Assembly (NCBI RefSeq): GCF_029946505.1
Contig: NZ_JARZHG010000023.1
Location: 1 to 64,000 of the forward strand
Direction of reading: 5' to 3'
Source of the DNA: Polyangium sp. y55x31
GTDB taxonomy: Bacteria; Myxococcota_A; Polyangia; Polyangiales; Polyangiaceae
Length of the DNA: 64,000 nucleotides
The position numbers and the translations under genes are program-made. Under the pieces are notes generated by a model. That model had not been told where the DNA came from, searched no databases, and saw only the letters and a list, made by a program, of their open reading frames with translations. Positions 1 through 8,751 of the stretch are shown here, piece after piece. The stretch's first letter is position 1. The number at the start of each line of letters is the position of its first letter.

Positions 1-2
1 CG

Positions 3-716
3 TCCCCGCGCCCGACCGCCACCGCGTCCGCCGCCGCCCCGGCCGCCTCCGCCTCCGCCGCCGCCCCGACCGCCTCCGCCACGGCCTCCGCCGCGCCCGC
101 GCCCACGGCCGCGCCTGCGCCCGGCTCGGCCGACGCCGTGGCCGTGGCGATCGATCAGGTCTTCCTCGACAAGAAGACCTTCTTTGCGAAGTTCAAGCAG
201 GAGCACACGCAGAAGGTCGCGGGCACGACGAAAAAATCGACCGGCGTCTTTTATTTCGAGCGGCCGAACAAGATCTCCTTCCGGTACGACCCGCCGAGCA
301 AGAATCGAATCGTCTCCGACGGCACGACGCTCAAGGTCTACATCGGCGAGGACAACCAGATGTTCGTGCAGCCCGTGGACAAGACCGAATACCCGGGCGC
401 GCTCGCCTTCCTGATGGGCAAGGGCCTCGGCCCCTCGTTCAGCTTCTCTTTCAACGACAAAACCAAATTCGAGGGCGGCCCCGTCCTGCTCGGGAAACCC
501 CGGCAAGCGACGCCCCATTACGACTCCGTGTATTTTTACGTCGACAAGGCGCTCCTGGAGAAAAAGGATCCCGGCGTCATCCGGCGCGTCCTGCTCGTCG
601 ACGCCCAGGGCAACCGCAACCGCTTCGATTTCGAGGGCTCGACCCAGCCTGCCACGATCGATCCTGCCGAGTTCACCTTCACCCCTCCGCCGGGCACCAA
701 CGTGACCCAGAATTGA
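3..716 (+). CDS. LolA-like outer-membrane lipoprotein carrier protein, 5' end missing
   Basis: The reading frame is open from the left edge, so the start lies outside the window. The first ~45 codons encode an Ala/Pro/Ser/Thr low-complexity linker, followed by a LolA-type fold: a segment where unfolded substrate is gripped (FFAKFKQEHTQKV), then FERPNKISFRYDPP, which matches the family's pattern of a film-forming beta sheet, and VSDGTTLKVYIGEDNQM. LolA proteins carry lipoproteins through the periplasm to the outer membrane. A GTG at 138 could be a start only if the linker were non-coding, which codon use argues against. The low-complexity linker before the LolA domain is unusual for the family and may follow a signal peptide upstream. 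Family assignment is fairly secure; the substrate is unknown. Confidence 0.8.
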   Translation, partial: SPRPTATASAAAPAASASAAAPTASATASAAPAPTAAPAPGSADAVAVAIDQVFLDKKTFFAKFKQEHTQKVAGTTKKSTGVFYFERPNKISFRYDPPSKNRIVSDGTTLKVYIGEDNQMFVQPVDKTEYPGALAFLMGKGLGPSFSFSFNDKTKFEGGPVLLGKPRQATPHYDSVYFYVDKALLEKKDPGVIRRVLLVDAQGNRNRFDFEGSTQPATIDPAEFTFTPPPGTNVTQN

Positions 717-720
717 AGCC

Positions 721-2412
721 GTGCCGCTCGACCTCTGGCCGCTCTCTCCGCCGGGCCGTCTGATCCACGAGGACCGAGACCTCGTCGCCATCGACAAGCC
801 CCCGTTCGTCCCGACCCACGCGCCCGAGCGCAGCGACGACGTCCATCGCCGCCTCACGGCCCATTACGAGGCCACGCAGCCGGGCGCGCCCGTTTATCTC
901 GGCGTCCACCAGCGCCTCGAACGGGACGCCTCGGGCGTGCTCGTCTTCACGCGCCGCCGCGAGGCGAACCGATCCATTGCCGAGCAAATCGAGCGCCGCC
1001 GCGCGCGCCGCACCTACGTCGCGCTCGTCCGTGGCACGCCGGGCATGCTCGGCCGCGGCAAGGGGCCGGACAGGGGCGTCTTGCGCCATCGCCTCGCGCC
1101 GGGCGAGGGCGGCCATCGCGTCCTGCCGCCCTCGGCGCGTGCGGGCCAGCCGTCCACCGTGCTTTTCCGCGTCCTCGACAGGTGCGGCGATCGCACGCTC
1201 CTCGCGCTCACGCCCGAGGTCGGTTGTCCCGTGGATCTGCCGGCCCAGCTCGGCGCCGAGCAGGCCCCGATCGTGGGCGACGTGGCCCGCGGCGGCGATC
1301 CGGCCCCTCGGCTCGCCTTGCACCTCGAAGAGCTCGTCCTCGAGCATCCCGCAGACGGCCGCTCGCTCACGCTCCGCGCCCCCATCCCCGCTTTCTTTTC
1401 GGATTTTCTCGAAGGGAAAGATGGGCTCTCCGACGTCGACGCCATCGAGCGCCGCCTGCGCGAGGCCGCCGAGCGCCGCGCGTGGATCGCGCGCCTCCCG
1501 GACACGGACGCCTTCCGCCTCGCGAATGCCGCGGGCGACGGCTTGCCCGGCGTCACGGTGGATCGATACGGGGATTTCCTCGTGATCTCCCTTTACGACG
1601 AGAACGCGGAGGCCGCGCGGGAGCGGATCCTCGACGCGGCGTTCCGGCTCGGCGCGACGGGCATCTACCTCAAGATCCGCCCGAAACACGCGAGCCGCAT
1701 CGTCGACGCGCGCGAGCCGCAGTTCGCGCCGAAAGACCCGGTCCGAGGCGCGCCCGCGCCCGACCCGATGATCGTGCACGAGCTCGGCTTGCCTTACGAG
1801 GTGCGCCTCGGCGACGGTTTGTCCACGGGGATCTTCCTGGATCAAAGGGAAAACCGCCGCCGTGTGCGGGAAATGGCCTCGGGGTTGTCGGTCGCGAACC
1901 TCTTCGCCTACACGTGCCCCTTCACGGTGGCGGCGGCCGCGGGCGGGGCACGGCGGACGGTGAGCGTGGACGTGTCGCGCGGCGCGCTCGAATGGGCGCG
2001 GAGAAACCTCGACCGCATCGGCGCGGATCCGGCGGCGCACGTGCTCGTCGAGGCGGACGCGATCAAATGGCTGGAGAAAAGCGCGGCGAAGGAAGGACCA
2101 TTCGACCTCGTGATCCTCGACCCGCCGAGCTTCGCGACCACGAAGCAGACGCGTTTCTCCGCGGAGAGCGATTACAAAAAGCTCGCGGCGAGCGTGCTCC
2201 GCGTCCTCGCGCCGGGCGGGCGGCTCCTCGCGTGCACGAACCACAAGGGAATTCCGCGCGCCAAGTTCAAGCGAGTGCTGCAGGACGCCGCGCGCGACGC
2301 GGGGCGCGGCGCGGCCCAGGTGAAAGATTGGCCCGATCCCGAGGATTTTCCGCCGGAGCCGGGCGGGGAGGCCCATTTGAAGACGGTGCTCGTGACGCTC
2401 GAGAGGGGTTGA
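721..2412 (+). CDS. Fusion of degenerate RluA-like pseudouridine synthase and RlmI-like SAM methyltransferase
   Basis: GTG start four bases after the LolA stop. Residues 1-~200 follow the RluA pseudouridine synthase layout (LIHEDRDLVAIDKP, then QRLERDASGVLVF, TYVALVRG, TLLALTPE, PIVGD). The signature RLDxxTSG reads RLERDASG, so the catalytic Asp is Glu, and the family's RTHQIR segment is replaced by VGCPVDLPAQ. Residues ~250-560 form a class I methyltransferase of the RlmI type: LSTGIFLDQRENRR, NLFAYTCPFTVAAAAGG (SAM loop), VSVDVSRGALEWARRN, DLVILDPPSFA, and a late NHKG segment. The methyltransferase half looks intact and probably methylates RNA, as RlmI does 23S rRNA; the N-terminal half probably binds RNA without catalysing isomerisation. 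That division of labour is inference. Confidence 0.8.
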   Translation: MPLDLWPLSPPGRLIHEDRDLVAIDKPPFVPTHAPERSDDVHRRLTAHYEATQPGAPVYLGVHQRLERDASGVLVFTRRREANRSIAEQIERRRARRTYVALVRGTPGMLGRGKGPDRGVLRHRLAPGEGGHRVLPPSARAGQPSTVLFRVLDRCGDRTLLALTPEVGCPVDLPAQLGAEQAPIVGDVARGGDPAPRLALHLEELVLEHPADGRSLTLRAPIPAFFSDFLEGKDGLSDVDAIERRLREAAERRAWIARLPDTDAFRLANAAGDGLPGVTVDRYGDFLVISLYDENAEAARERILDAAFRLGATGIYLKIRPKHASRIVDAREPQFAPKDPVRGAPAPDPMIVHELGLPYEVRLGDGLSTGIFLDQRENRRRVREMASGLSVANLFAYTCPFTVAAAAGGARRTVSVDVSRGALEWARRNLDRIGADPAAHVLVEADAIKWLEKSAAKEGPFDLVILDPPSFATTKQTRFSAESDYKKLAASVLRVLAPGGRLLACTNHKGIPRAKFKRVLQDAARDAGRGAAQVKDWPDPEDFPPEPGGEAHLKTVLVTLERG

Positions 2413-3615
2413 ATGGCGACCACCCTCCCCTCCGACGATCACCTCTCCCACCGTGATCGCCCGGGCCTGCTCGCGCTGATCCTCGGCGCGCTCGCCGCGC
2501 TCGGGCCGCTCACGATCGACATGTACTTGCCGAGCTTGCCCTCGATCGAGCGGGATCTCCGGACCACCGCATCGATGACGCAGCTCACGCTCGCCTCGTA
2601 TTTCGCAGGGCTCGGGATCGGTCAGCTCGGGTACGGCCCCCTCACGGATCGCTTCGGCCGCAAGCGCCCGCTTTATTTCGGGCTCACGCTGTACGTGCTC
2701 GCGTCGGCCGGATGCGCGCTCGCGCCGAATGCGGAGACGCTCATCGCGCTCCGCTTCCTGCAAGCGCTCGGCGGCGCCGCCGGGCCCGTGGTCATGCGCG
2801 CCGTCGTACGGGACCTCTACGTCGGCCCAGCGGCGGCGCGCCTTCTCTCGATGCTCATCCTGGTCATGGGCGCGGCGCCGATCCTGGCCCCGCTCCTCGG
2901 CGGCTTCACCCTCGAAATCGCGGGCTGGCGGACCATCTTCGCCGTGCTCACCGTCCTCGGCGCTGCTTGCCTCGCGCTCATGGCCACGGCGCTGCCCGAG
3001 ACCTCGACCACGCGGACGCGGATCGAGGTTCGCTCTCTCGCCCGCAATGTGCGCGCGCTCCTCGGCCACCGCGCGTTCGTCGCGCACACGCTCACGGGCG
3101 CGTTCTCGCAGGCGGGCATGTTCGCGTACATCTCGGGCTCGCCGTTCGTCCTGATCGAGCTCTTCCACGTCTCGCCGCAGCGATATGGATGGTTTTTCGG
3201 GGCGAACGCGGTCGGGTTCATCGCCGCGTCCCAGGTGAACCACCGGCTCCTCGCGCGTTTTTCCCCGGGTCAGCTCCTCGCGCGCGGGACGGTCGCGGCG
3301 GCGTCGATGGGCGCGGTCCTCGTCGCCATTGCGGTGACCGGGGCCGGAGGGCTGCCCGCGGTGGCCGTATCGCTGTTCGGATTCATGGCGAGCATCGGCT
3401 TCATCGGGCCGAACGCGACCGCGCTCGCGATGGATGAGCAGGGGGACCGCGCGGGCCTCGCCTCGGCCCTGCTCGGGTCGATTCAATTCGGGATCGCGGC
3501 CTGCGCGTCGTCCCTCGTGGGCGTCCTCAACGACGGCTCCATGCGCCCCATGGCGGGCGTCATGGCCGCCTGCGGCGTGGCCTCCTTCCTCGCGGGCTTT
3601 CTCGCGCGGCGTTGA
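2413..3615 (+). CDS. Bcr/CflA-family drug efflux MFS transporter
   Basis: Starts on the base after the methyltransferase stop, so the two are probably co-transcribed. The 400-residue length and about twelve hydrophobic segments fit the 12-TM DHA1 subfamily. The opening LGPLTIDMYLPSLPSI is the family's diagnostic first helix, and YGPLTDRFGRKRPL is the MFS loop 2-3 motif. Bcr/CflA proteins are inner-membrane proton antiporters that export bicyclomycin, sulfonamides or chloramphenicol-like compounds; the actual substrate cannot be read from the sequence. Nothing seems truncated. Confidence 0.9.
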   Translation: MATTLPSDDHLSHRDRPGLLALILGALAALGPLTIDMYLPSLPSIERDLRTTASMTQLTLASYFAGLGIGQLGYGPLTDRFGRKRPLYFGLTLYVLASAGCALAPNAETLIALRFLQALGGAAGPVVMRAVVRDLYVGPAAARLLSMLILVMGAAPILAPLLGGFTLEIAGWRTIFAVLTVLGAACLALMATALPETSTTRTRIEVRSLARNVRALLGHRAFVAHTLTGAFSQAGMFAYISGSPFVLIELFHVSPQRYGWFFGANAVGFIAASQVNHRLLARFSPGQLLARGTVAAASMGAVLVAIAVTGAGGLPAVAVSLFGFMASIGFIGPNATALAMDEQGDRAGLASALLGSIQFGIAACASSLVGVLNDGSMRPMAGVMAACGVASFLAGFLARR

Positions 3616-3618
3616 CCG

Positions 3619-6600
3619 TCAATCGAACTCGACGTCGAGCTCGTCCGGCATGGGAGCGAGCAACGGCAATCGGGCGATCCCCGCCTCGTCGCAAAGCTCG
3701 TCGAGCGTGACCTCGGTCCCGTCGTCGAGCACGAGGTCGCCGCGCACGTAATACCGCAGGCCCCAGGAGAGCGGTTTTCCGCGGCTCTCCGGGTGCTCGG
3801 CGAGCTCGCCCAAGAGCTTGCGGTCCTCGGGCGAAGACAGACGCGCCACGTGCCGCGCGAGCGCGGGCCAGAGCGGATCGATTCCCTCGGGCAGCTCCGC
3901 GAGCGCGCGGCGGAAAGGCATCGATTCCGATCGCGGGCGCAAAGAAAGGCGGCAGGCCTCGTGGAAGAGTCGCAGGAGCGGATCCTTCGGCTCCGAAAAC
4001 GCCAGCACCGCGCGTGTCCCGGCCCGGCCGATCCCGGCGAGCTCCACGGCCGCGAAATCGAGCGTCCACGGCTCCTCGGGCAATTCGAGCTCGTGCGCCC
4101 AGACCCACGCCATGTCGAGCACCCAATCTTGCTTCCAGTCCCGCGCCCAGTAGCGCGACAGATCGAACGCCCAGTCCCGCGCCAGATCTCGCGTCCAGTA
4201 CCGCGCCAGATATCGCGCCCAGTACCGCGCCAGATCGAGCGCGAAATCCCGCGCCCATTCCCGCGCCCACGATCGCGAGAGGTCCATCGCCCAATCCCGC
4301 GCGAGGTCGAGCGCCCACGTCCGCACCCAATCATCGTGCGCCGCTTCCTTCGCCCACGACCCCGCCAGATACCGCGCCATGTACCGCGCCAGATCCCGCT
4401 CCTCCCGCTCCGGCACGAGCACCCGCCTCGCCGCGCGCCCGAGGTGCTCGCGTTTGCCCCCGAGCGAGATCAACGTCTGGAGCCGCGCCGCCGCCGGCCC
4501 CCGCGGACCCGGCCACAAATGGAGCAGGGAAAGCTCCGGCGGATCCCCCGGCCAAACCGGGCTCGATCCTCCAAGCGCCCGCCCACGCGCCACGCCTTGC
4601 CCCTCGCCCGCCGCCGAGAGCAATCGCGACATCGCCGGCGGCTCCGCCTCCTCGCGCCCGAGCCGCGCCTCCTGCCACCACGACGCCGCAATGACCCCCG
4701 GCAGCCAGCGCGCCCGCGACGCCACCTCCGGCCATGCCGCCGCGAGCCGCTGCCGCCGCCCTTCCTGCCGGCTCGCCGCCCACGCCCGCGCCGCCGCGAA
4801 CCCGCGCACCTGCTCGTGCACGTGGAAATGGGCCGAGAGCCGCGCGCACCACGCCTCGAAATGCCCCTCGCCGAGCCCGTCCGCGAACATCACGCCCGCG
4901 AGCCAGAACCCATCGGCGTCCCCCTCGATGAGATTCTCCAGCACGGCCGCGAGGTGCGCGGGATTCCGGTCCTCCACGACCGCCGCCCACAGCCTGAGCG
5001 TCTCCCAGAATGCGAGATCGTGCAAATACCGCCGGCAAAGCGCGACCCGCGCCTCCGCGCCCTCCACCACCGCGGCCCAGTGCTGCGCCACGAGGTATTC
5101 CTGGAAGCTCAGGTGCGCAAACGAAAAGGTCCCGTCGGCGCGATCCACGAGCACGCCTGCCGACGAGACCAACCACGCGATGAACCCGCGGCGCTCCTCG
5201 TACGAAAAGCGCGAGGGCAGAAGCGCGCAAAGCTCGTCCTCGGTGCGCACGATCGGGCTCCGGCTGTGCACGACATACCCGTCGCGCTGCACCCGATCGG
5301 CGAGCTCCGCGAGCACGCGCATCCGCTCGGCCGCGTCCTCCGGCCGGAACATCGCCGACGGCGCCCGCGCGCCCTCCGCCTCCTTCGCGCGCGGCCGCGC
5401 CGAAAGCAGGTTGTCGAGGCACACGCGATACAGCTCGTGCCGTTTGTCCGGCAGCGGCCTCGACCGGTGCACGAAGAGCATCATCACGAGCAGGAGCGCC
5501 GTCCGCGCGAGGGCCTCGGCCTCGGCGCTCGACGCGAGGGCCGAGACGAAGCGCTCGCTCGCGGCGCGGGCGGACGCCTCGTCCTCGCCGTACACGCGCC
5601 CGTGAAAACGCGCGGCGAATGCCCGGATCTCCTCGTCCGAGAGCGGCTGCACGTCGAGCACATCGAATCCTTCGGCGCTCGAAGGCCGGCTCTCGCCATA
5701 AGGACGGCTCGTCACGACCGCGAGGACACGTGGCCACGTGCCGAGCAGGCCCATCAATTTCTCGCGCACCTCGTCGCCGAGATCGCCGAGCTCGTCCCAG
5801 CCGTCGACGAGCAGGATCGGCCTCGGCCCCGTGGGATCGTCGAAAAGCGCAGCGAGCGTCTTTCGTTCGTCGCGCCCGCGCACCTCGGCGAGCCGGCCCG
5901 CGAGGTAGGCTTCGAGCGTCCGCTCGCTCGGCGCCGCCCGCTCCCATGCGCGCCCGAGCTCACGAAGCTCGATCAAAAAGGGGACACAGGTCTTTCCGCC
6001 CTCGGCGAGCAGCTTGCGAAAGCAATGGCGCAGGATCGTGGTCTTGCCGCAGCCGGCCGGCCCACGAATGACGAGCGGCGAGGCGCGCGTGGCGAGCGCG
6101 AAGGGATCGAACGGCGCGCCGTCGTCGAGCTGGTCCGGGTCCGTATTCGTCCCGAGCCTCGGCGGCACGAACATCTCGTCGAGCCGCGCCGAAACGGGCG
6201 GCCCTCCTCCGCTCGGCTGCGTCACGCCCACGCCGCCGAGGTCCCAGCGCACGTAACGCGCGCCGAACCGCCGGCGATACGCCTCCACGAACGCCGAAAC
6301 TTCGACGGCCTCTGACGCGACCGTCGCCTGTTTTTCCTCGCCAAACCCCTTGGGCACGTACAGATCGAGCGTCGCGCCGCGCGGGCTTCCGGGATCGACC
6401 GCAAAGGACCCCGGCTCGACCTGCCCCTCGGCGCGGGCGCGCGGCGCGTAGATCCGCAAAATCGACCGCGCTTGCCGCCGGGCCGGATCGAGCTCCAAAA
6501 GATGCACCATCGCCGGCTGGCTCTCGGGCAATTTCCCGGGCGAGAGCCCCCAGCTCCCGGACGAGAGCACCAGCGTGTGCCCCTTGTCCCCGCGCCGAAA

Positions 6601-7497
6601 AGGGAATGCGTGGGCATCGGCGCCGTGGTGATGTCCGTGCAGGACCACGGAGACACGCGCGTCTTCGGTCACGGCGCGCAGGTGCTCCTTGCCGTCGAAG
6701 CCCGCGGCGTCGGCGGCGAAATGCTCGATCGTCTCGGGCTTGACCGGGCCGGGATGGCCGCGCAGCCATTCGACCCAGCTCTCCACGGCCTCGGGCACGG
6801 GCGTGATCGGATTGTGGTGCACGGCGAGGATCGACATCCACGACGGGGGCAACCCCCGCAGATGATCGAGCAGCCGCTGGGCTTGCGCCTCGCCGAAGGA
6901 GCCGCCCTGGCGCGCGTGGGACTCGCGCTCGCAGGAGTTCAGGGCGGCGACGGCGACCCCGCCGTCCGGCGTGGCGAAATGGTGAACGACGGCGCCGTGG
7001 CCGATCGAGGTCACGTTCGCGAGCTCGGCGCGCGGGCGCCCGTGGAACGCCGCGACGAACGCTTCGAAGCGCGCGAGGCGTACGAGGGCGAGGCGTCGTT
7101 CGAGCTCGGCGTCATCAAACCCCTCGTCTTCTTGCTCGATCTGGACCTTGCGCGTCTCGGCCCAGGAGACGTCGTGGTTTCCCGGGACGAACACGAATCG
7201 ATCCCGGGGGACACGAAGAAGCGCGTCGAGATGCCCGAAAAACCCGAGCGCCGCCTCGTATTCGTTCTTGCGCGCCGCCTCGGCGATGTCGCCCGTGACC
7301 ACGACGAGCCCCACGCCCTGCCGAATGCCGAGCTCCTCGCGCGCGGCGTCGATCGCGCCCGCGAAACGTGAAGCGAGCCGCTCGCCGTCCTGGCCCCCGA
7401 AGCGACCATGCGGCCCGAAATGCAGGTCCGAGAGGTGGAGGACAAGGAGCGGAAAGGACACGTCGAGGGGGAGCATACCGGAAGTGGGGCGCGGCAT
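3619..7497 (-). CDS. Metallophosphoesterase-NACHT (STAND) protein with tryptophan-rich octapeptide repeats
   Basis: 1292 residues in three parts. Residues ~18-330 are a calcineurin-like metallophosphoesterase with all metal-site motifs visible: SDLHF, VTGDI, PGNHD, VHHNP and LHGHHHG. Residues ~470-760 are a NACHT-type NTPase with Walker A GPAGCGKTT and Walker B ILLVDGWDEL, followed by helical segments including LSFQEYLVAQHW, typical after NACHT domains. The rest is helical and ends in ten octapeptides (~1061-1140) beginning with Trp, then a ~150-residue tail. NACHT proteins act as oligomerising sensors; here the phosphoesterase would be the effector cutting a nucleotide or nucleic-acid phosphoester. 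The gene stands alone, convergent with the MFS gene (3-base gap). No strong Shine-Dalgarno precedes the ATG; an alternative ATG lies at 7476. Domains are certain; a role in defence is inference. Confidence 0.88.
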   Translation of the reverse strand: MPRPTSGMLPLDVSFPLLVLHLSDLHFGPHGRFGGQDGERLASRFAGAIDAAREELGIRQGVGLVVVTGDIAEAARKNEYEAALGFFGHLDALLRVPRDRFVFVPGNHDVSWAETRKVQIEQEDEGFDDAELERRLALVRLARFEAFVAAFHGRPRAELANVTSIGHGAVVHHFATPDGGVAVAALNSCERESHARQGGSFGEAQAQRLLDHLRGLPPSWMSILAVHHNPITPVPEAVESWVEWLRGHPGPVKPETIEHFAADAAGFDGKEHLRAVTEDARVSVVLHGHHHGADAHAFPFRRGDKGHTLVLSSGSWGLSPGKLPESQPAMVHLLELDPARRQARSILRIYAPRARAEGQVEPGSFAVDPGSPRGATLDLYVPKGFGEEKQATVASEAVEVSAFVEAYRRRFGARYVRWDLGGVGVTQPSGGGPPVSARLDEMFVPPRLGTNTDPDQLDDGAPFDPFALATRASPLVIRGPAGCGKTTILRHCFRKLLAEGGKTCVPFLIELRELGRAWERAAPSERTLEAYLAGRLAEVRGRDERKTLAALFDDPTGPRPILLVDGWDELGDLGDEVREKLMGLLGTWPRVLAVVTSRPYGESRPSSAEGFDVLDVQPLSDEEIRAFAARFHGRVYGEDEASARAASERFVSALASSAEAEALARTALLLVMMLFVHRSRPLPDKRHELYRVCLDNLLSARPRAKEAEGARAPSAMFRPEDAAERMRVLAELADRVQRDGYVVHSRSPIVRTEDELCALLPSRFSYEERRGFIAWLVSSAGVLVDRADGTFSFAHLSFQEYLVAQHWAAVVEGAEARVALCRRYLHDLAFWETLRLWAAVVEDRNPAHLAAVLENLIEGDADGFWLAGVMFADGLGEGHFEAWCARLSAHFHVHEQVRGFAAARAWAASRQEGRRQRLAAAWPEVASRARWLPGVIAASWWQEARLGREEAEPPAMSRLLSAAGEGQGVARGRALGGSSPVWPGDPPELSLLHLWPGPRGPAAARLQTLISLGGKREHLGRAARRVLVPEREERDLARYMARYLAGSWAKEAAHDDWVRTWALDLARDWAMDLSRSWAREWARDFALDLARYWARYLARYWTRDLARDWAFDLSRYWARDWKQDWVLDMAWVWAHELELPEEPWTLDFAAVELAGIGRAGTRAVLAFSEPKDPLLRLFHEACRLSLRPRSESMPFRRALAELPEGIDPLWPALARHVARLSSPEDRKLLGELAEHPESRGKPLSWGLRYYVRGDLVLDDGTEVTLDELCDEAGIARLPLLAPMPDELDVEFD
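4078..4317 (-). repeat. Ten tandem 24-bp units coding Trp-rich octapeptides
   Basis: On the minus strand the reading phase gives WALDLARD, WAMDLSRS, WAREWARD, FALDLARY, WARYLARY, WTRDLARD, WAFDLSRY, WARDWKQD, WVLDMAWV and WAHELELP. Nine of ten units begin with Trp and one with Phe. The 24-bp periodicity is visible directly in the DNA (recurring cgcgccagatc and cccagtaccgcgc strings). Flanking sequence (ARYMARYL, DDWVRT) looks like decayed units. Confidence 0.9.
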
Positions 7498-7693
7498 GAA
7501 GCCCCAGCGCGCGAGGCGCGGAGAAGCGCCTCATCCGGGGGGCCGGGAGGCAAGCGGGCGCTCCGGGCGGGGCGCGGGAGCGAGGCGGGCGGCGGAGGGA
7601 TGTGGGAGTTTGTCGGAGGATCTGAGCGCCTTCACGACGCTCGGAAACGGATTGCGGACGTGGGTTTTTCCAGGTACGGGTTTGACCTGGAAC

Positions 7694-8089
7694 ATGCGTT
7701 TGTCATCACCCGCATCCTGGTTGCCTCCGCATATTGCCGCCCTGTTCTTCGCGCCGCTCCTCGTACTCGCCGCATGCGCGCCGAGCCGCGAGGAAGAGGC
7801 CATTCTCCGCGAGCCGCCGAAGGTGGCGACGACCTTCGGCCCTCACCTGCGCCTGCCCGACGAGGCGCGACTTTGCAAGAGTCGGCTGGGCGTCCACCGG
7901 TGTCCGAAGGACTTGCCCCTCCGCGGGATCTATCCCGTCGAGCCCCTGCGGAACGCGTCGTGTCTGTACGAGCCAAACGGCCCGCCGATCGCGGAGCTCG
8001 ACGAGAATGGCGTACCGCAAAGCGAGTACACGTTGTGTTGCGTCCTGACGTACTTCGAGGCGGACCGGCGTGACGCCTGTTCGCGGTGA
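7694..8089 (+). CDS. Small cysteine-containing lipoprotein, unknown function
   Basis: ATG chosen because it begins a signal peptide (MRLSSPASWLPPHIAALFF) ending in a lipobox, VLAAC, which would be lipidated at the Cys. The mature protein is about 100 residues with Cys at several places (LCKSRLGVHRCP, ASCLYEP, TLCCVL, DACSR), suggesting disulfides in the periplasm or on the surface. The frame stays open far upstream, but that stretch lacks a signal peptide and lies over the divergent NACHT gene. No family is recognised. The next gene begins 10 bases after the stop, so they probably share a transcript. The preceding ~195 bases (7498-7693) hold the divergent promoter region; no clear promoter motif was seen. 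Confidence 0.65.
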   Translation: MRLSSPASWLPPHIAALFFAPLLVLAACAPSREEEAILREPPKVATTFGPHLRLPDEARLCKSRLGVHRCPKDLPLRGIYPVEPLRNASCLYEPNGPPIAELDENGVPQSEYTLCCVLTYFEADRRDACSR

Positions 8090-8099
8090 GGGTGCCAGA

Positions 8100-8645
8100 A
8101 TGGAACAGCAGAAACAGCCGCCTCCTCGTGTTCAAGGGGGCGGACCTACCGCGTGGTTCGTCTTCTGGGTCGAGTTCGTCGGCGGAGGGCTCGTCTTCTT
8201 CGCGTGTATCCTCGGCGTCGTGAACGTGTTCGCGTCGACGATCGAGGTCGACCGGTTGGCGAGCGAAACCGCCTGCATGGGGCAACCTCGCGGGTGCGAG
8301 GCGATGCCGATGAAGTGGGAGCGTGTGCCATGGGCGCACACGCTCCAGGTGAATACGACCGGCGGCACCGTCGATGTCCGTTGCAGCCGCGCGTATGTGC
8401 TCCTCGGCGCCTGGTCGTGTGGCGCGCTGAACGTGTTGCCGGAGCCCGTCACGCCGAGCGCAAGTGCGAGCACGAGCTCCGCGCCCTCCGCCGCGTCGGC
8501 AAAGGTCCCACCTCGATCCGCCAAGCCCATCGTCGTCCGGATTTCGCCGGCTTCGTCCGGTTCCGCTGTGCAGCGCACGGGCAAGTCGGTGCCCCAGGTG
8601 GTCCTGGATCTCGGTGGGAAACCGCCGGTAGAGACGACACAGTAG
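8100..8645 (+). CDS. Single-pass membrane protein with Ser/Ala/Pro-rich tail, unknown function
   Basis: ATG at 8100 follows a gtgagggtg purine run at about 8085-8094 that can serve as ribosome-binding site; an in-frame upstream start at 8070 would overlap the preceding lipoprotein by 20 bases. Residues ~20-50 form one hydrophobic helix (WFVFWVEFVGGGLVFFACILGVVNVF). A short extracytoplasmic domain with four Cys (TACMGQPRGCEA, VRCSRAY, WSCGAL) follows, then a low-complexity Ser/Ala tail. No family is recognised. The conserved-looking Cys and tandem position with the lipoprotein at 7694 suggest two partners in the envelope, but that is only context. Confidence 0.6.
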   Translation: MEQQKQPPPRVQGGGPTAWFVFWVEFVGGGLVFFACILGVVNVFASTIEVDRLASETACMGQPRGCEAMPMKWERVPWAHTLQVNTTGGTVDVRCSRAYVLLGAWSCGALNVLPEPVTPSASASTSSAPSAASAKVPPRSAKPIVVRISPASSGSAVQRTGKSVPQVVLDLGGKPPVETTQ

Positions 8646-8751
8646 AGGGCTCGGCCACCGCTGTATTCCAAACGTTTGTCAAGGGAAAAGTCCTGGGAGT
8701 CGCAGCGGTAACCGACCCCTCTCGAGGTGTCGCGTGGACGGGGGCCGTGGC

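Noticed and set aside
679-3486. A 935-codon open frame on the minus strand over the methyltransferase and MFS genes
   Set aside because: It lies antisense to two well-recognised genes, is rich in Arg/Glu/Ala/His from the GC-rich codon mirror, and has no domain; such long false frames are expected at this base composition.
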